Assembly (NCBI GenBank): GCA_028868375.1
Contig: JAGWUP010000003.1
Coordinates: 186,001 to 250,000, forward strand
DNA length: 64,000 nucleotides
Source: Elusimicrobiota bacterium
GTDB lineage: Bacteria > Elusimicrobiota > Elusimicrobia > UBA1565 > UBA9628
Direction of reading: 5' to 3'
The stretch's first letter is position 1, and every line of letters begins with the position of its first letter. The translations under genes were made by a program, and so were the position numbers. Below the pieces are notes generated by a model. It was not told the origin of the DNA. It worked only from the letters and a program-made list of their open reading frames with translations, and did no database searches. This document shows positions 26,930-35,773 of the stretch, piece after piece.

Positions 26930-27931
26930 ATGCTCAACATCCTCTCGATGGGCTGGGCCCTGCCCAAGACGGAGCTTCCCAACTCCTTCCTTCAAAAGGA
27001 GCTGGGCCTGGAGCGCGGGCAAGACTGGGTCGACTCGCGCCTCGGCATCGACAACCGCTTCTCCGTGCTCTCGCGCGAATACATCCTCAAGACCCGCAAC
27101 AAGGACCCCATGCAGGCCATCCTCCATGCCAAAGCCCACGGCGAGACCCCGGTGACCCTGGCCGCGCGCGCCGGCAAGATGGCGCTCGACAAGGCCGGGC
27201 TAAAGCCCGAGCAGGTCGGCATGGTCCTCATCAACTGCGACACGCCCTTCGATCTCGTCCCCTCGGCGGCGACGGCGGTGGCCAAGGCCCTCGGCATCCC
27301 GGGCGGTCCGCACATGGAGCTTAACTCCGCCTGCTCCAGCTTCGCCCTGCACATGCACGCCCTGGGACAGGCCCGGCCGGAGACATTGCCGGACTTCATC
27401 CTGACCCTGCAGGTGGCGGCCTACACGACGCGCGTCGACTTCTCCCCGAAATGCTACGACGCCTACATCTGGGGCGACGGCGCCGCCGCGCAAGTCGTCT
27501 CCCCCCGCCATCCGGGGCGCCTCACCGTCGAGCCCATGATCTTCGAGACCGCGCCGGAGCAGGCCTACGAGATCTCCGTGGAGACGACGGGCCACTTCAC
27601 CCAAAACGGGGCCCTCGTGCGAGAGTTCTCCATCCGCAAGACCTGCGAGATGTACGAGCGCATCGCCGAGGCCAAGGGCCTCTACGCCGAGCAGGTCTAC
27701 ACCGTCAGCCATCAGGCCAACTACGTGATGCAGGACTCCATCCTGGGCCACCTGCAGCTTCCGGCGGAGCGGCACATCCGCAACGTGCGCCGGCAGGGGA
27801 ACATCGGCGCGGCGGGCTGCCCCTCGGCCATCGCCCAGCGCCTGGACGCGCTGCATTCCGGAGACCAGATCGTCTACGCCGTGCTCGGCGCCGGCCTGGC
27901 CTGGGGCGGCGGCTACATGGAGGTGCGCTGA
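26930..27931 (+). CDS. 3-oxoacyl-ACP synthase III-like ketosynthase
   Basis: A 333-residue thiolase-fold enzyme. The catalytic triad is visible: Cys in ELNSACSSFALH, His in VSHQANYVMQ and Asn in RQGNIGAAGCPSA. This is the FabH-type Cys-His-Asn set, so it probably makes the first condensation of a starter acyl thioester with malonyl-ACP. It is divergent from housekeeping FabH. Seven bases after the enoyl reductase, one base overlap with the ketoreductase. Confidence 0.85.
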   Translation: MLNILSMGWALPKTELPNSFLQKELGLERGQDWVDSRLGIDNRFSVLSREYILKTRNKDPMQAILHAKAHGETPVTLAARAGKMALDKAGLKPEQVGMVLINCDTPFDLVPSAATAVAKALGIPGGPHMELNSACSSFALHMHALGQARPETLPDFILTLQVAAYTTRVDFSPKCYDAYIWGDGAAAQVVSPRHPGRLTVEPMIFETAPEQAYEISVETTGHFTQNGALVREFSIRKTCEMYERIAEAKGLYAEQVYTVSHQANYVMQDSILGHLQLPAERHIRNVRRQGNIGAAGCPSAIAQRLDALHSGDQIVYAVLGAGLAWGGGYMEVR

Positions 27932-28656
27932 TGGGCGACATCGCCGTGGTAACGGGAGCCTCCGGCGGAATCGGGAGGGCCGTGGCCAAGGCCATCCATG
28001 AGAAATCGGAGGGCGGCCTGACCCTGTGCCTGCACTATAACGGAAACCGCAAGGCCGCCGATGCCGCGGCGGCCGAGATTCCGGGCAGCTTCTTGGTCCA
28101 GGCCGACCTGGCGCAAGCGGAGGGCCGCAAGCGCTTGCTCGATGAAGTCGTCGGCCGCGGCGCGCCCTACGTCCTGGTCAACAGCGCGGGCGTCGACAAG
28201 CCCCATGAGCCGGCCCTGCAAATCCAGGAGTCTTCCTTCGACTCGATCGTGAACGCGAACCTGCGCGCCCCGGCCTTCCTGATGCGCGACTTCGGCAAGG
28301 AGATGGCGGCGGCCGGCTCCGGGGTGATCGTCAACGTCAGCTCGGTCCTCGCGCGCAAGGCCCTGGTGGGCAGCGCCCTCTACCGCGCCTCCAAGGCGGC
28401 GCTGGAAGCCCTGACCCTGCAGTTCGCTTCCGAGCTCGGCCCGCGCGGGGTGCGCGTCAACGCCGTCGTGCCGGGCTTCATCGAGACGCCGATGACGGCG
28501 GGCATCGCGCAGCCGATCAAGGACAAGATGCTCTCGCAGATCGCCCTGGGCGGCTTCGGCGAGGCCGCGGCGGTGGCGCAGGCCGTCTGCGCCTTGATCG
28601 AGAACGACTACCTCAACGGCGCCCTGCTCAACGTGGACGGAGGCATGACCCTGTGA
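27931..28656 (+). CDS. 3-oxoacyl-ACP reductase-like SDR (FabG type)
   Basis: A 241-residue classical SDR. VTGASGGIGRAVAKA is the NADPH loop, LVNSAGVDKP the NAG motif, NVSSVLARKALVGSALYRASKAAL holds Ser, Tyr and Lys with YxxxK spacing, and LNVDGGMTL is the usual end. It would reduce the beta-keto group of the chain. The ATG overlaps the ketosynthase stop by one base and the end overlaps the dehydratase start (GTGA). Confidence 0.88.
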   Translation: MGDIAVVTGASGGIGRAVAKAIHEKSEGGLTLCLHYNGNRKAADAAAAEIPGSFLVQADLAQAEGRKRLLDEVVGRGAPYVLVNSAGVDKPHEPALQIQESSFDSIVNANLRAPAFLMRDFGKEMAAAGSGVIVNVSSVLARKALVGSALYRASKAALEALTLQFASELGPRGVRVNAVVPGFIETPMTAGIAQPIKDKMLSQIALGGFGEAAAVAQAVCALIENDYLNGALLNVDGGMTL

Positions 28657-29144
28657 ACGACCTGACCCCTGCCGAGCTTCTGGCGCGGGTGCCGCAAGAG
28701 CGGCCGATGCGCTTCATCGACGAAATCCTGGAAGTGGACGAGGAGCACATCATCGGCGCCTACACCTGGAAGGAGGAGGACTGCGCGGGGCATTTCCCCG
28801 GCAATCCCGTCGTGCCCGGCGTCAAGCTCATCGAGATGGCGGCCCAGGTGGGCAACGTGGCCTGGTGCATCTGGCATATGGCGCGGCGGGTCAGCGCCGA
28901 GGAGCTCAAGCGAATGACCGGATTTTTCACGGAGATCGACGCGGGACGCTTTAAAAGGATGGTCCGCCCCGGCGAGCGGGTGGCCTGCCAGGCCAGCTTC
29001 GGCGAGGAGGGCTATTTTCGAATCAACAAGATGGCCGCCGAGGTGGAAATCCAGTTTCTGGGCGGCCCCAAGGACGGCGAGACGATCTTCACCGGCAAGA
29101 CGGCGGGGCTGTGGACGCCGAACGGCGCGGGGGAGCGGCGATGA
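28653..29144 (+). CDS. 3-hydroxyacyl-ACP dehydratase-like (FabZ/FabA hotdog)
   Basis: A 163-residue hotdog-fold protein. MRFIDEILEV, then CAGHFPGNPVVPGVKLIEMA carry the catalytic His of the HFPGxPxxPG motif and the Glu in the following helix, with Gln in AAQVGN. It would dehydrate the hydroxyacyl intermediate. The GTG start overlaps the stop of the ketoreductase and the end overlaps the next ATG. Confidence 0.88.
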   Translation: MNDLTPAELLARVPQERPMRFIDEILEVDEEHIIGAYTWKEEDCAGHFPGNPVVPGVKLIEMAAQVGNVAWCIWHMARRVSAEELKRMTGFFTEIDAGRFKRMVRPGERVACQASFGEEGYFRINKMAAEVEIQFLGGPKDGETIFTGKTAGLWTPNGAGERR

Positions 29145-30451
29145 GCGCCAAGCGCGTCGTCGTCACCGGGCTGGGAGCCGTGGCCCCCAACGGGGTCGGC
29201 CTGACCGCCTACCGCCAGGCCCTGCGCGAGGGCCGCAGCGGCATCTCCTGGCAGGAGGAGTTAAAGAAGCTCAACTTCGCCACGCAGATCGGCGGGGTGC
29301 CGCCGCTTAACGAGGAGGAGATCCTCAAGATACTGCCGGAGAGCGACTATCACAAGCTCTCCGAGGCCATGGTCTACGCCGCGCTGGCCGCCGCCGAATG
29401 CGCCCGATCCAGCGGCGTCGAGCTGGACCTCAAGCGCTACGCCATAAGCCCCGTCGATTGGAACACCGGAGCCATCATCGGCTGCGGCATCGGGGGGATG
29501 GACACGATCTTCGCGGAGCTCGGGCCGACGATGGGGGAGGCGGAGGATCAGGAGAGCGGCCGCGGCACCGCCCCGATGGGCTGCGACATCGTTCCCAAGG
29601 TCATGAACAGCTCCGTCTCGGTGACGGTCGGCAAGTTTCTCGGCCTCGGCGCTCAGGTCAGCAGCAACTCCTCGGCCTGCAACACCGGCACGGAGGCCAT
29701 TTTCGAGGCCTGGAAGCATCTGCAGTTGGGCTACTGCGAGTCGATGTACGCCGGGGGCGCCGAGGGCACCCATTACGGCATCTGGGCCGGCTTCGACGCC
29801 ATGCGCGACGTGCTCTGCAGCCGCTTCAACGAGATGCCGGAGCGCGGCAGCCAGCCCTTGGGCGCCGGAGCCTGCGGCTTCGTGCCCGCCGGCGGGGCGG
29901 GCGTGCTGCGCTTGGAGACCCTGGAGCATGCCCAAAAGCGAGGCGCGCCCGTCCTCTGCGAGCTGCTCTCCGCCTACTGCAACTCCGGCGGCCAGCGAGA
30001 CGGCGGCACCATGACCTTCCCCAATCCTGAAGGAGTCGTGCGCTGCATCCGGCGGGTCGTCCAAGACTCCGGCCTGCCGCCGGGGCAGATCGACCTCATC
30101 AACGGGCATCTGACCTCCACCACGGCCGATCCGCGCGAGGTGGCCTCCTGGCTCAAGGCCCTGGAGCTGCCGCCGGAGAAATTCCCCCTCATCCAGTCCA
30201 CCAAGAGCATGATCGGCCACGCCCTCGGGGCGGCCGGGGCGCTGGAATCCGTGGCCGTCGTCGACCAGCTCGTCAACGGCTACGTCCACCCCTCGATCAA
30301 CTGCGAGAACGTCCACCCGGGCGTCCGCCTCGTCGAAAACAGCATCCCCCATGCCCGCCTCGAGCGGCCGCTGCGCCACGCCATCAAGGCCTCCTTCGGA
30401 TTCGGCGACGTCAACGGCTGCCTGATCTTCAAGCGCTGGGAAGAGAAATAG
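29141..30451 (+). CDS. Beta-ketoacyl-ACP synthase II-like (KAS I/II)
   Basis: A 436-residue ketosynthase. VVVTGLGAVAPNGVG begins the fold; the nucleophile Cys is in NSSACNTGTEAI, the first His in INGHLTSTTADP and the second in STKSMIGHALGAAGAL, with GFGDVNGCLIF at the end. This Cys-His-His triad performs chain elongation. The active-site Cys context (SACNTG rather than SACATG) is a divergence from housekeeping FabF. It terminates the coupled gene run from 25937. Confidence 0.9.
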   Translation: MSAKRVVVTGLGAVAPNGVGLTAYRQALREGRSGISWQEELKKLNFATQIGGVPPLNEEEILKILPESDYHKLSEAMVYAALAAAECARSSGVELDLKRYAISPVDWNTGAIIGCGIGGMDTIFAELGPTMGEAEDQESGRGTAPMGCDIVPKVMNSSVSVTVGKFLGLGAQVSSNSSACNTGTEAIFEAWKHLQLGYCESMYAGGAEGTHYGIWAGFDAMRDVLCSRFNEMPERGSQPLGAGACGFVPAGGAGVLRLETLEHAQKRGAPVLCELLSAYCNSGGQRDGGTMTFPNPEGVVRCIRRVVQDSGLPPGQIDLINGHLTSTTADPREVASWLKALELPPEKFPLIQSTKSMIGHALGAAGALESVAVVDQLVNGYVHPSINCENVHPGVRLVENSIPHARLERPLRHAIKASFGFGDVNGCLIFKRWEEK

Positions 30452-30486
30452 TACAATGCGCTCCTTAGCGTAGGACCTTGGGAGGA
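30452..30486 (+). promoter_or_regulatory. Candidate -10 and ribosome site before the 30490 gene
   Basis: TACAAT (30452-30457) directly follows the KAS II stop and GGAGG (30481-30485) lies five bases before the ATG at 30490. The ribosome site decides this start over the in-frame TTG at 30478. An internal promoter is possible. Confidence 0.4.
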
Positions 30487-30489
30487 TAT

Positions 30490-31389
30490 ATGGCATTCAA
30501 ACGCAAAGAGACGGTCATCGAAGCGACGGACTTAAACTCGATCCCTCCGGAAGAGGCCGAGAAGAGGATCATCGCCGGGGTCAAGAAATACGCCACCCAC
30601 GAGGCGAACTTCGCGAAGGCCGACGCCAACACCCCCTATCTCGGGCACATCATCGGCATGGGCATAGAGTCCTCGAACCTCGCCGACATCACCATGTCGA
30701 TCGAGCGGCAGTTTCTGACCAAGATGACGCAGCGCGTTCCCGCGGGCGACGGCGGGGAGTTCAAGCTCGCCTCCGGGGAGCTGGGCAAGCTCCGCATCCT
30801 CGACGGCCAGGACGCCCTGGCGGCGACACCCGGGCTTTCCGTCAAGATGCTCATGGATCTGGGCCACATGAGCCGCAACGACGCCTATCTGCAGAAGGTC
30901 GTCTCCTTCGCCTACATCACCGCCTTGGGCGACGGCTGGCGGATGAACGACGCCCTGCGCAAGATGCTGGCCAAGGTCGAGAAGCTCTCCGGCGCCGAGC
31001 GCGAGGAGGCCGCGGCCAACCTCAAGACGATGGCGCAGCAGGCCAGGGATTACCTGGCCCAGATCGCCGACGCCGCCGTCCTCGCCGCCTCCCGGCGCAA
31101 GACCTACGACAACGACAAGGCCGCCGTCGATTCCCTCTCGCGGGAGCTCTCGGTGGTCTCCGACAAGCTCAAGGGCCTCTCCGCCGGCAACGACTCCGGC
31201 GAGATCGCCCGCCTGCGCTCCGAGGAGGCCGAGATCAAGACCCGCTTGAAGATGGCGCAAGCCAAGCTCCGCGTCTCCCAGGAGGTCGCCACTCAGGCCG
31301 GCAACCGCCGAGCCGTGGAGCAGGCCAAGGTCGACGAGCTGCGCGGCCTGCTCGCCCAAACGATCGCCCTGGCCGAGAAGGCCGGCTAG
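30490..31389 (+). CDS. Coiled-coil protein in the fatty-acid-like cluster, unknown
   Basis: A 299-residue soluble protein, helical throughout, with a probable coiled coil in the last 130 residues (KLSGAEREEAAANLKTMAQQ, RLRSEEAEIKTRLKMAQAKL). No signal peptide, membrane segment or carrier-protein DSL motif. It is not an acyl carrier protein. Its position between KAS II and the acyltransferase fusion suggests a structural or scaffold role, which is an inference. Confidence 0.7.
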   Translation: MAFKRKETVIEATDLNSIPPEEAEKRIIAGVKKYATHEANFAKADANTPYLGHIIGMGIESSNLADITMSIERQFLTKMTQRVPAGDGGEFKLASGELGKLRILDGQDALAATPGLSVKMLMDLGHMSRNDAYLQKVVSFAYITALGDGWRMNDALRKMLAKVEKLSGAEREEAAANLKTMAQQARDYLAQIADAAVLAASRRKTYDNDKAAVDSLSRELSVVSDKLKGLSAGNDSGEIARLRSEEAEIKTRLKMAQAKLRVSQEVATQAGNRRAVEQAKVDELRGLLAQTIALAEKAG

Positions 31390-31399
31390 CCCCTCGGCC

Positions 31400-32803
31400 T
31401 TGCTCGAGCGAAGGGACCTCTCCGCGCTCCGGCGCCAAAAGCTCTGGAGCGCGGCGTTTTCCTGGCTGACCTACGCCTGGGTCATCGCCGCCTGCAAGCT
31501 CTACTTTGGCTACTCGATTTCGGACGTCGAGCGCTTCCGAGAGGACATCTGGCGAAAGCTGGACGCCCACGACGGCCCGGTCATCTGGGCCGCCAACCAC
31601 CTGACCCTGATCGACTCCTTCCTCGTCTTCTGGGCGATCTTCCCCTGGAGGCGCTCGATGACGATGCGCCTGATCCCCTGGTCGACTCCGGAATACAAGA
31701 ACTACTACAACCTGGGCGGTCCGATCAAAAAGAGGCTGGTGCGCTCCTTGATGTATCTGTGCCGCTGCATCCCCTTCAAGCGAGACGGCGAGGACGAGGC
31801 CGCCGTGCGCTGGCGCGAGACGGCCTACGCCAAATGCGTGGAAATCCTGCGCGAGGGCGGCGCCGTCTTCGTCTATCCGGAAGCCGGGCGCTCCCGCTCG
31901 GGCTGGTTTAACCGGCGCAAGCCGAAGGATTTTCTGGGGCGCATGGCCCTGGACGCTCCGAAGGCGGCCTTCCTCTGCGTCTATCTGCGCGGCGACCGCC
32001 AGCTCTACACGACCGCCATCCCGGACAAGGGAGAGCGCTTCCGCGTCGTCGGCGACTTGGTCCCCGCGGTGCTGCCGGCAGAGACCACCCCCCGCCAGAT
32101 CTCGCAGCGCCTCTTCGACACCCTCGACGGCCTGCAGAACCGCTGGTTTGCCGCCAGCCCCCTGCGCCGCTGCTGCGGCGGAAACGACGTCGTCGACCTG
32201 CGCTTTCCCCTTCTTCAGGAAAACATGGACCCCGTCTCCGGAGAGGCGGACGAGCAGTGGTTGGACAAGCACCTGACCCCGCGCGAGCGCCTCGCTTGGG
32301 AGGCGCTGCCGGCCGAGAAGCGCTTCGCCGAGTTCTGGCGTTATTTCGCGGCCAAGGAGGCCGCCCACAAGGCTCTGGTCCAGTCCGGGCTGATCGTCGC
32401 CCACGGCCTTTTCACCTTGATCGAGGTCGACCTGTTCCGCCGCAAGGCCCTGCACCGCCCCACCGGGGCCGAGCTGGATATTCTTTTCACCGACGACGAT
32501 GCCGAGAAGCTCCACTGCCTGGCCGTGCTGCGCGGCGGCTGGATCGGCAACGAGGACGAGCCGGGCGACGTGCTCTGGCGCGTCGAGGAGCTGCCGGCCG
32601 GCCGCGCCCCCGGCGAGTACGTCCGCGAGCGCTGCCTGCGCTTCATCGCCGAGAGCAACGACGAGATCGCCACCGCCGACAAATTGGCCTTCTCCGACGT
32701 CGGCGGCACCCCGGCCGTCGTCTACCGCGGCAAGATCCAGGATTGGGGCGTGTCCATCTCCCACGGCGGCCGCTTCGTGGCCTGCAGCTTCATGATCTCT
32801 TAA
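31400..32803 (+). CDS. Acyltransferase fused to 4'-phosphopantetheinyl transferase
   Basis: A 467-residue two-domain protein. Residues about 1-235 are a PlsC-like acyltransferase: AANHLTLIDSFLV (NHxxxxD) and FVYPEAGRSRSGWF (the EGxRS-like block). Residues about 250-467 are a phosphopantetheinyl transferase: GNDVVDLRF, FAEFWRYFAAKEAAHKAL (metal-binding Glu and Lys of the WxxKEA motif) and SISHGGRFVACSFM. One half would load carrier proteins, the other transfer acyl chains. The TTG start is the first possible after the preceding stop; exact start uncertain. Confidence 0.85.
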   Translation: MLERRDLSALRRQKLWSAAFSWLTYAWVIAACKLYFGYSISDVERFREDIWRKLDAHDGPVIWAANHLTLIDSFLVFWAIFPWRRSMTMRLIPWSTPEYKNYYNLGGPIKKRLVRSLMYLCRCIPFKRDGEDEAAVRWRETAYAKCVEILREGGAVFVYPEAGRSRSGWFNRRKPKDFLGRMALDAPKAAFLCVYLRGDRQLYTTAIPDKGERFRVVGDLVPAVLPAETTPRQISQRLFDTLDGLQNRWFAASPLRRCCGGNDVVDLRFPLLQENMDPVSGEADEQWLDKHLTPRERLAWEALPAEKRFAEFWRYFAAKEAAHKALVQSGLIVAHGLFTLIEVDLFRRKALHRPTGAELDILFTDDDAEKLHCLAVLRGGWIGNEDEPGDVLWRVEELPAGRAPGEYVRERCLRFIAESNDEIATADKLAFSDVGGTPAVVYRGKIQDWGVSISHGGRFVACSFMIS

Positions 32804-32834
32804 CTGAAAAGTAGGGTCAGGCCTTATTTTTCAG
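32804..32834 (+). other. Weak hairpin after the fusion gene
   Basis: CTGAAAA (32804-32810) pairs with TTTTCAG (32828-32834), with a possible inner AGG/CCT pairing, followed by TCTTTTC. It could be a weak terminator or attenuator. A ribosome site GGGGAGG follows before the next ATG. Confidence 0.35.
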
Positions 32835-32853
32835 TCTTTTCAGGGGAGGCAAG

Positions 32854-33795
32854 ATGGCGGAAACATTCTGCGTGATGTTCGCCGGACAATCGGTCCAGGA
32901 GGCCGGCATGGGCCGCCAGCTTCTAAAGATACCGGCCGCTCGTAAGGTCATCGAGCGGCTGATCCCCAGCCTGGGCGAAGACCTGCCCGCCTTGCTGACC
33001 GACACGCCCGACGCCGCCCTCGCCCTGACCCTCAACGCCCAGCGCGCCATCCACGCCTCGCACCTAGCCCACTTTTTGGCCTACAAGGCCGCCCATCCCG
33101 AACTGCGGCTCGACGGCGCCATCGGCCACTCCATGGGGATCGTCGCCGCCCTCGTGGCCGCCGAGGCCATGAGCGTGGAGGATTCCGGCGCCTTCATCCG
33201 CGCCCGCGCCGAAGCCTTCTCGAAGGTCTGCAAGAGCTTCGGAGAGCCAATGGGCCTGGCGGCCGTCTCCACGGAGGACTTCGGCGAGGTCTTCGAGGCC
33301 GCCGCCGAGGTCCCCGGCGTCTCGGTCGCCCTGCACAACACGATCGGCCGCGGCACCATCGGCGGCAGCACGGCAGCCCTCGAGGCCTTCGTACGCAAGG
33401 CCCGCGAGGAGGACTGGCCGGTCAAGGTCACCCTCCTCAAGGTCGAGGGCCCCTACCATACCAAGGCCTTCTCCCCCTGCAAGGCCGCTCTCCAAGCGGC
33501 CCTGGCCCGCATCGAAGTCCGGCCCCCGCGCGTGCCGGTCTTCATGGGCACCTCGGGGCGGGCCGAGAACGATCCCGCGCGCATCAAGGCCTTGTTGGCC
33601 GAGCAGGCCGACAGCCCGGAGCTCCATCATTCCGCCGTGCGCGCCGCCTACGCCGCCGGCTGCCGCCGTTTCCTTGAGATCGCCCGCAAGCCGCAGCCCG
33701 TCACATGGCTGGCCGACCAGCTGCGCGCGCAGGACGGCCAGCCCTACCCGGACGTCACGGCGCTGGCCGTCACGACCGAGCAGCTCTCCGGCTAA
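32854..33795 (+). CDS. ACP S-malonyltransferase-like protein (FabD)
   Basis: A 313-residue acyltransferase. FAGQSVQEAGMG is the start motif, GAIGHSMGIVAALVAAEAM holds the nucleophile Ser (GHSMG), and VEGPYHTKAFSP supplies the His. It transfers malonyl from CoA to an acyl carrier protein, giving the extender for the ketosynthases encoded upstream. Family length is normal. It converges on the QueC-like gene with a 4-base overlap. Confidence 0.88.
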   Translation: MAETFCVMFAGQSVQEAGMGRQLLKIPAARKVIERLIPSLGEDLPALLTDTPDAALALTLNAQRAIHASHLAHFLAYKAAHPELRLDGAIGHSMGIVAALVAAEAMSVEDSGAFIRARAEAFSKVCKSFGEPMGLAAVSTEDFGEVFEAAAEVPGVSVALHNTIGRGTIGGSTAALEAFVRKAREEDWPVKVTLLKVEGPYHTKAFSPCKAALQAALARIEVRPPRVPVFMGTSGRAENDPARIKALLAEQADSPELHHSAVRAAYAAGCRRFLEIARKPQPVTWLADQLRAQDGQPYPDVTALAVTTEQLSG

Positions 33796-34439
33796 GCCGG
33801 CGTCAGTCGGCCATGACGGGCCGCGATTAGCCCGCGCTCCTCGCACTTGCAGCAGCGGCCGCAGGGAACGCGGCCACGCGGATCGATGCAGGAGAAGGTC
33901 AGCTCCAAGGGCAAGCCCAAGGCCCCGGCGCGGCGGGCCACCGCGGCCTTCGTCATCCTGCGATAGGGAGCGCGCAGCCTCACCGGGCGCTTGAGCCCCG
34001 CGGCCAAAGCCCTCTCAAGCAGCGCCAGAAAATCCGGCGAGGCGTCCGGATACGGATTGCCGGCCAGAATACCCAGCGCCAGCGTCGGCACGCCGCGCTG
34101 GGCGCAGACCGCCGCCGCGGCCGAAAGCAGCAGGAGATTGCGCCCGGGCAGGTACAGACTCTCCTTCCAATCGAGCTTGGCGGGCGGAACTCCCCGGCCG
34201 CTGAAGGCCCAATGGCCGCGCGGCAACAGCGGTGTCTCGACCGAGAGCACGGTCAAGGGGCGCAGGGAGGCCCGCCGCAAGAACCTTAGGAGACGCGCGA
34301 TCCAGTAGGCCTCCGCCGCCTCCCAACGAAAGCCGCAGCTCACGAAGAAGGGGTGGACCTCGCGTCCGCGCGAAAGCTCCTCCAGCAGCAGCGTCGCGCT
34401 GTCGACGCCGCCGCTAAGCAGGACTCCCGCGGCCTCCAT
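33792..34439 (-). CDS. QueC-like adenine-nucleotide alpha-hydrolase (7-cyano-7-deazaguanine synthase family)
   Basis: A 215-residue protein. LLSGGVDSATLLLEEL is the ATP-pyrophosphatase loop, YLPGRNLLLLSAAAAVCAQ is a QueC signature, and the C-terminal CIDPRGRVPCGRCCKCEER is the zinc site. QueC turns a carboxylate into a nitrile at the 7-deazaguanine ring. No queD, queE or folE gene is near. It is last in a three-gene minus operon with an oxidase and a halogenase-like gene, so it may act in a special pathway, or simply be the housekeeping enzyme. Confidence 0.85.
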   Translation of the reverse strand: MEAAGVLLSGGVDSATLLLEELSRGREVHPFFVSCGFRWEAAEAYWIARLLRFLRRASLRPLTVLSVETPLLPRGHWAFSGRGVPPAKLDWKESLYLPGRNLLLLSAAAAVCAQRGVPTLALGILAGNPYPDASPDFLALLERALAAGLKRPVRLRAPYRRMTKAAVARRAGALGLPLELTFSCIDPRGRVPCGRCCKCEERGLIAARHGRLTPA

Positions 34440-34444
34440 GGACC

Positions 34445-35773
34445 CTAAAACGCCCCCACTCCAGGATTCATGATGCCCTTCGGATCAAAACAACGCTTAA
34501 GCCAGCGCAGGCGCCGGCGATAGGCTGGATCTAGGCGCGCCTTGGCCGCCTCGCCCCAGGCCCTGCCCAAGCGATAGGGAAGCCCCAGCCGCGCCAAGTC
34601 GCGGCGCGCGGCGGCCTCAAAGCGGGCGCTCTCGCGCTCCAGGCCTTCTCGCCGCCGCCACCACAAGAGGGCGGCCGTTCCCTCCAGGCCGAAATAGGTC
34701 CGCAATCCCGCCTCGCCCTCCGTCAGCCGCCGCGCCCGAGGCCTCCAGCGCTTAAGCCATAAGCTCTGGATGCGGGAGATGTTGCCGTAAGGCGCCGAGA
34801 CGCTGACTCCCGTCCAGCGCCGCGGCCGCTCCCCGCCGAACCACCTGGCCGGCTCGTTTTCCGTCCGCTCCGGCCCCGGCAAGCCGAGGCGCCGCAGGCG
34901 GGCGGCCAGCCAAGCGCAGCGCCGCTCGAGCTCCTCCGGCCCCAGCTCCCCTTCGAGCTCGATTCTCGTCTCATCCTCCTCCGGAGACAGCCGCGAGACG
35001 TTGACCCAATGCGCGCAGATTCGGGCGCTGCGCAAATCCCGCGCCAATCGCGCCAAGCCCTCGAAGGCAGCGCGCGAAGGAGCGTAGCGGAGGATCAGCA
35101 CCCGCCGCGGCGACAGCGGCTTGATCCGGAGCGTCATCTCGGTGACGATGCCCAGCGCGCCCTCGGAGGCCAAGAAAAGGCCGGAGAAGTCCGGCAGGCC
35201 GGAGCGCGAGAAGGCGGGCAGGCCGCGATACAGCGAGGAGGCTCCAGCGCGCAAGACCTCCCCGGTGCCCAGCACGACCCGCAGGCCGACCAGATGGGCG
35301 GAGGCCGGCCCCGCGAACATCCCGTAGCCGGCGGTCGTGTCGTTGGCCACCATGGAGCCCAGCGTGGCGTCCCCAAAGCCGTCCGGACAGGCCGCCATGG
35401 CCAGGCCCCTGCGGCGCAGACGCTCCTCCAACGCCGCGGTCGCGATGCCGGCCTCGACGCGGACGCTCCGCTCGACCTCGTCGAGTCCCAAGAGGCGGTT
35501 CATGCGCCGCAAATCGACGAGCACCGCGCCGCGGCTGGCGCTGCTGCCCCAAAAGCTGCTCCTGGCTCCGGCCGGGACCAGGGCGACCGCGCGCTTGGCG
35601 GCCCAGCGCACCAGGGCGACGACCTGCGCCTGGGAGGCGGGGGCGGCCTCGGCCAGGGCGCCCGACAGCGGCCAGCCGCCGAAATCGCAAGCCGGCAAAC
35701 GGCCGCCCGGGATCCCCGCGGCCTCGGGGCCCAAGAGGCGCCTCAGCTCGCGGAGGGCCGCCTCGCGCTTCAT
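34445..35773 (-). CDS. FAD-linked oxidase (GlcD/PCMH type)
   Basis: A 442-residue flavoprotein. The FAD-binding PCMH domain is recognisable by VPAGARSSFWGSSASRGAV, VEAGIATAALEERL and LGSMVANDTTAGYGMFAG, and the C-terminal oxidase domain ends in FDPKGIMNPGVGAF. Members oxidise hydroxy acids or act in natural product pathways. The substrate is unknown. The ATG at 35773 overlaps the stop of the halogenase-like gene by four bases, so the two are co-translated. Confidence 0.85.
   Translation of the reverse strand: MKREAALRELRRLLGPEAAGIPGGRLPACDFGGWPLSGALAEAAPASQAQVVALVRWAAKRAVALVPAGARSSFWGSSASRGAVLVDLRRMNRLLGLDEVERSVRVEAGIATAALEERLRRRGLAMAACPDGFGDATLGSMVANDTTAGYGMFAGPASAHLVGLRVVLGTGEVLRAGASSLYRGLPAFSRSGLPDFSGLFLASEGALGIVTEMTLRIKPLSPRRVLILRYAPSRAAFEGLARLARDLRSARICAHWVNVSRLSPEEDETRIELEGELGPEELERRCAWLAARLRRLGLPGPERTENEPARWFGGERPRRWTGVSVSAPYGNISRIQSLWLKRWRPRARRLTEGEAGLRTYFGLEGTAALLWWRRREGLERESARFEAAARRDLARLGLPYRLGRAWGEAAKARLDPAYRRRLRWLKRCFDPKGIMNPGVGAF

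Noticed and set aside
25439-27139. Long minus-strand frame (566 residues) opposite the kinase end and enoyl reductase
   Set aside because: Its composition (Ala/Gly/Leu-rich, no motifs) is that of an antisense shadow; both plus-strand genes have catalytic motifs.
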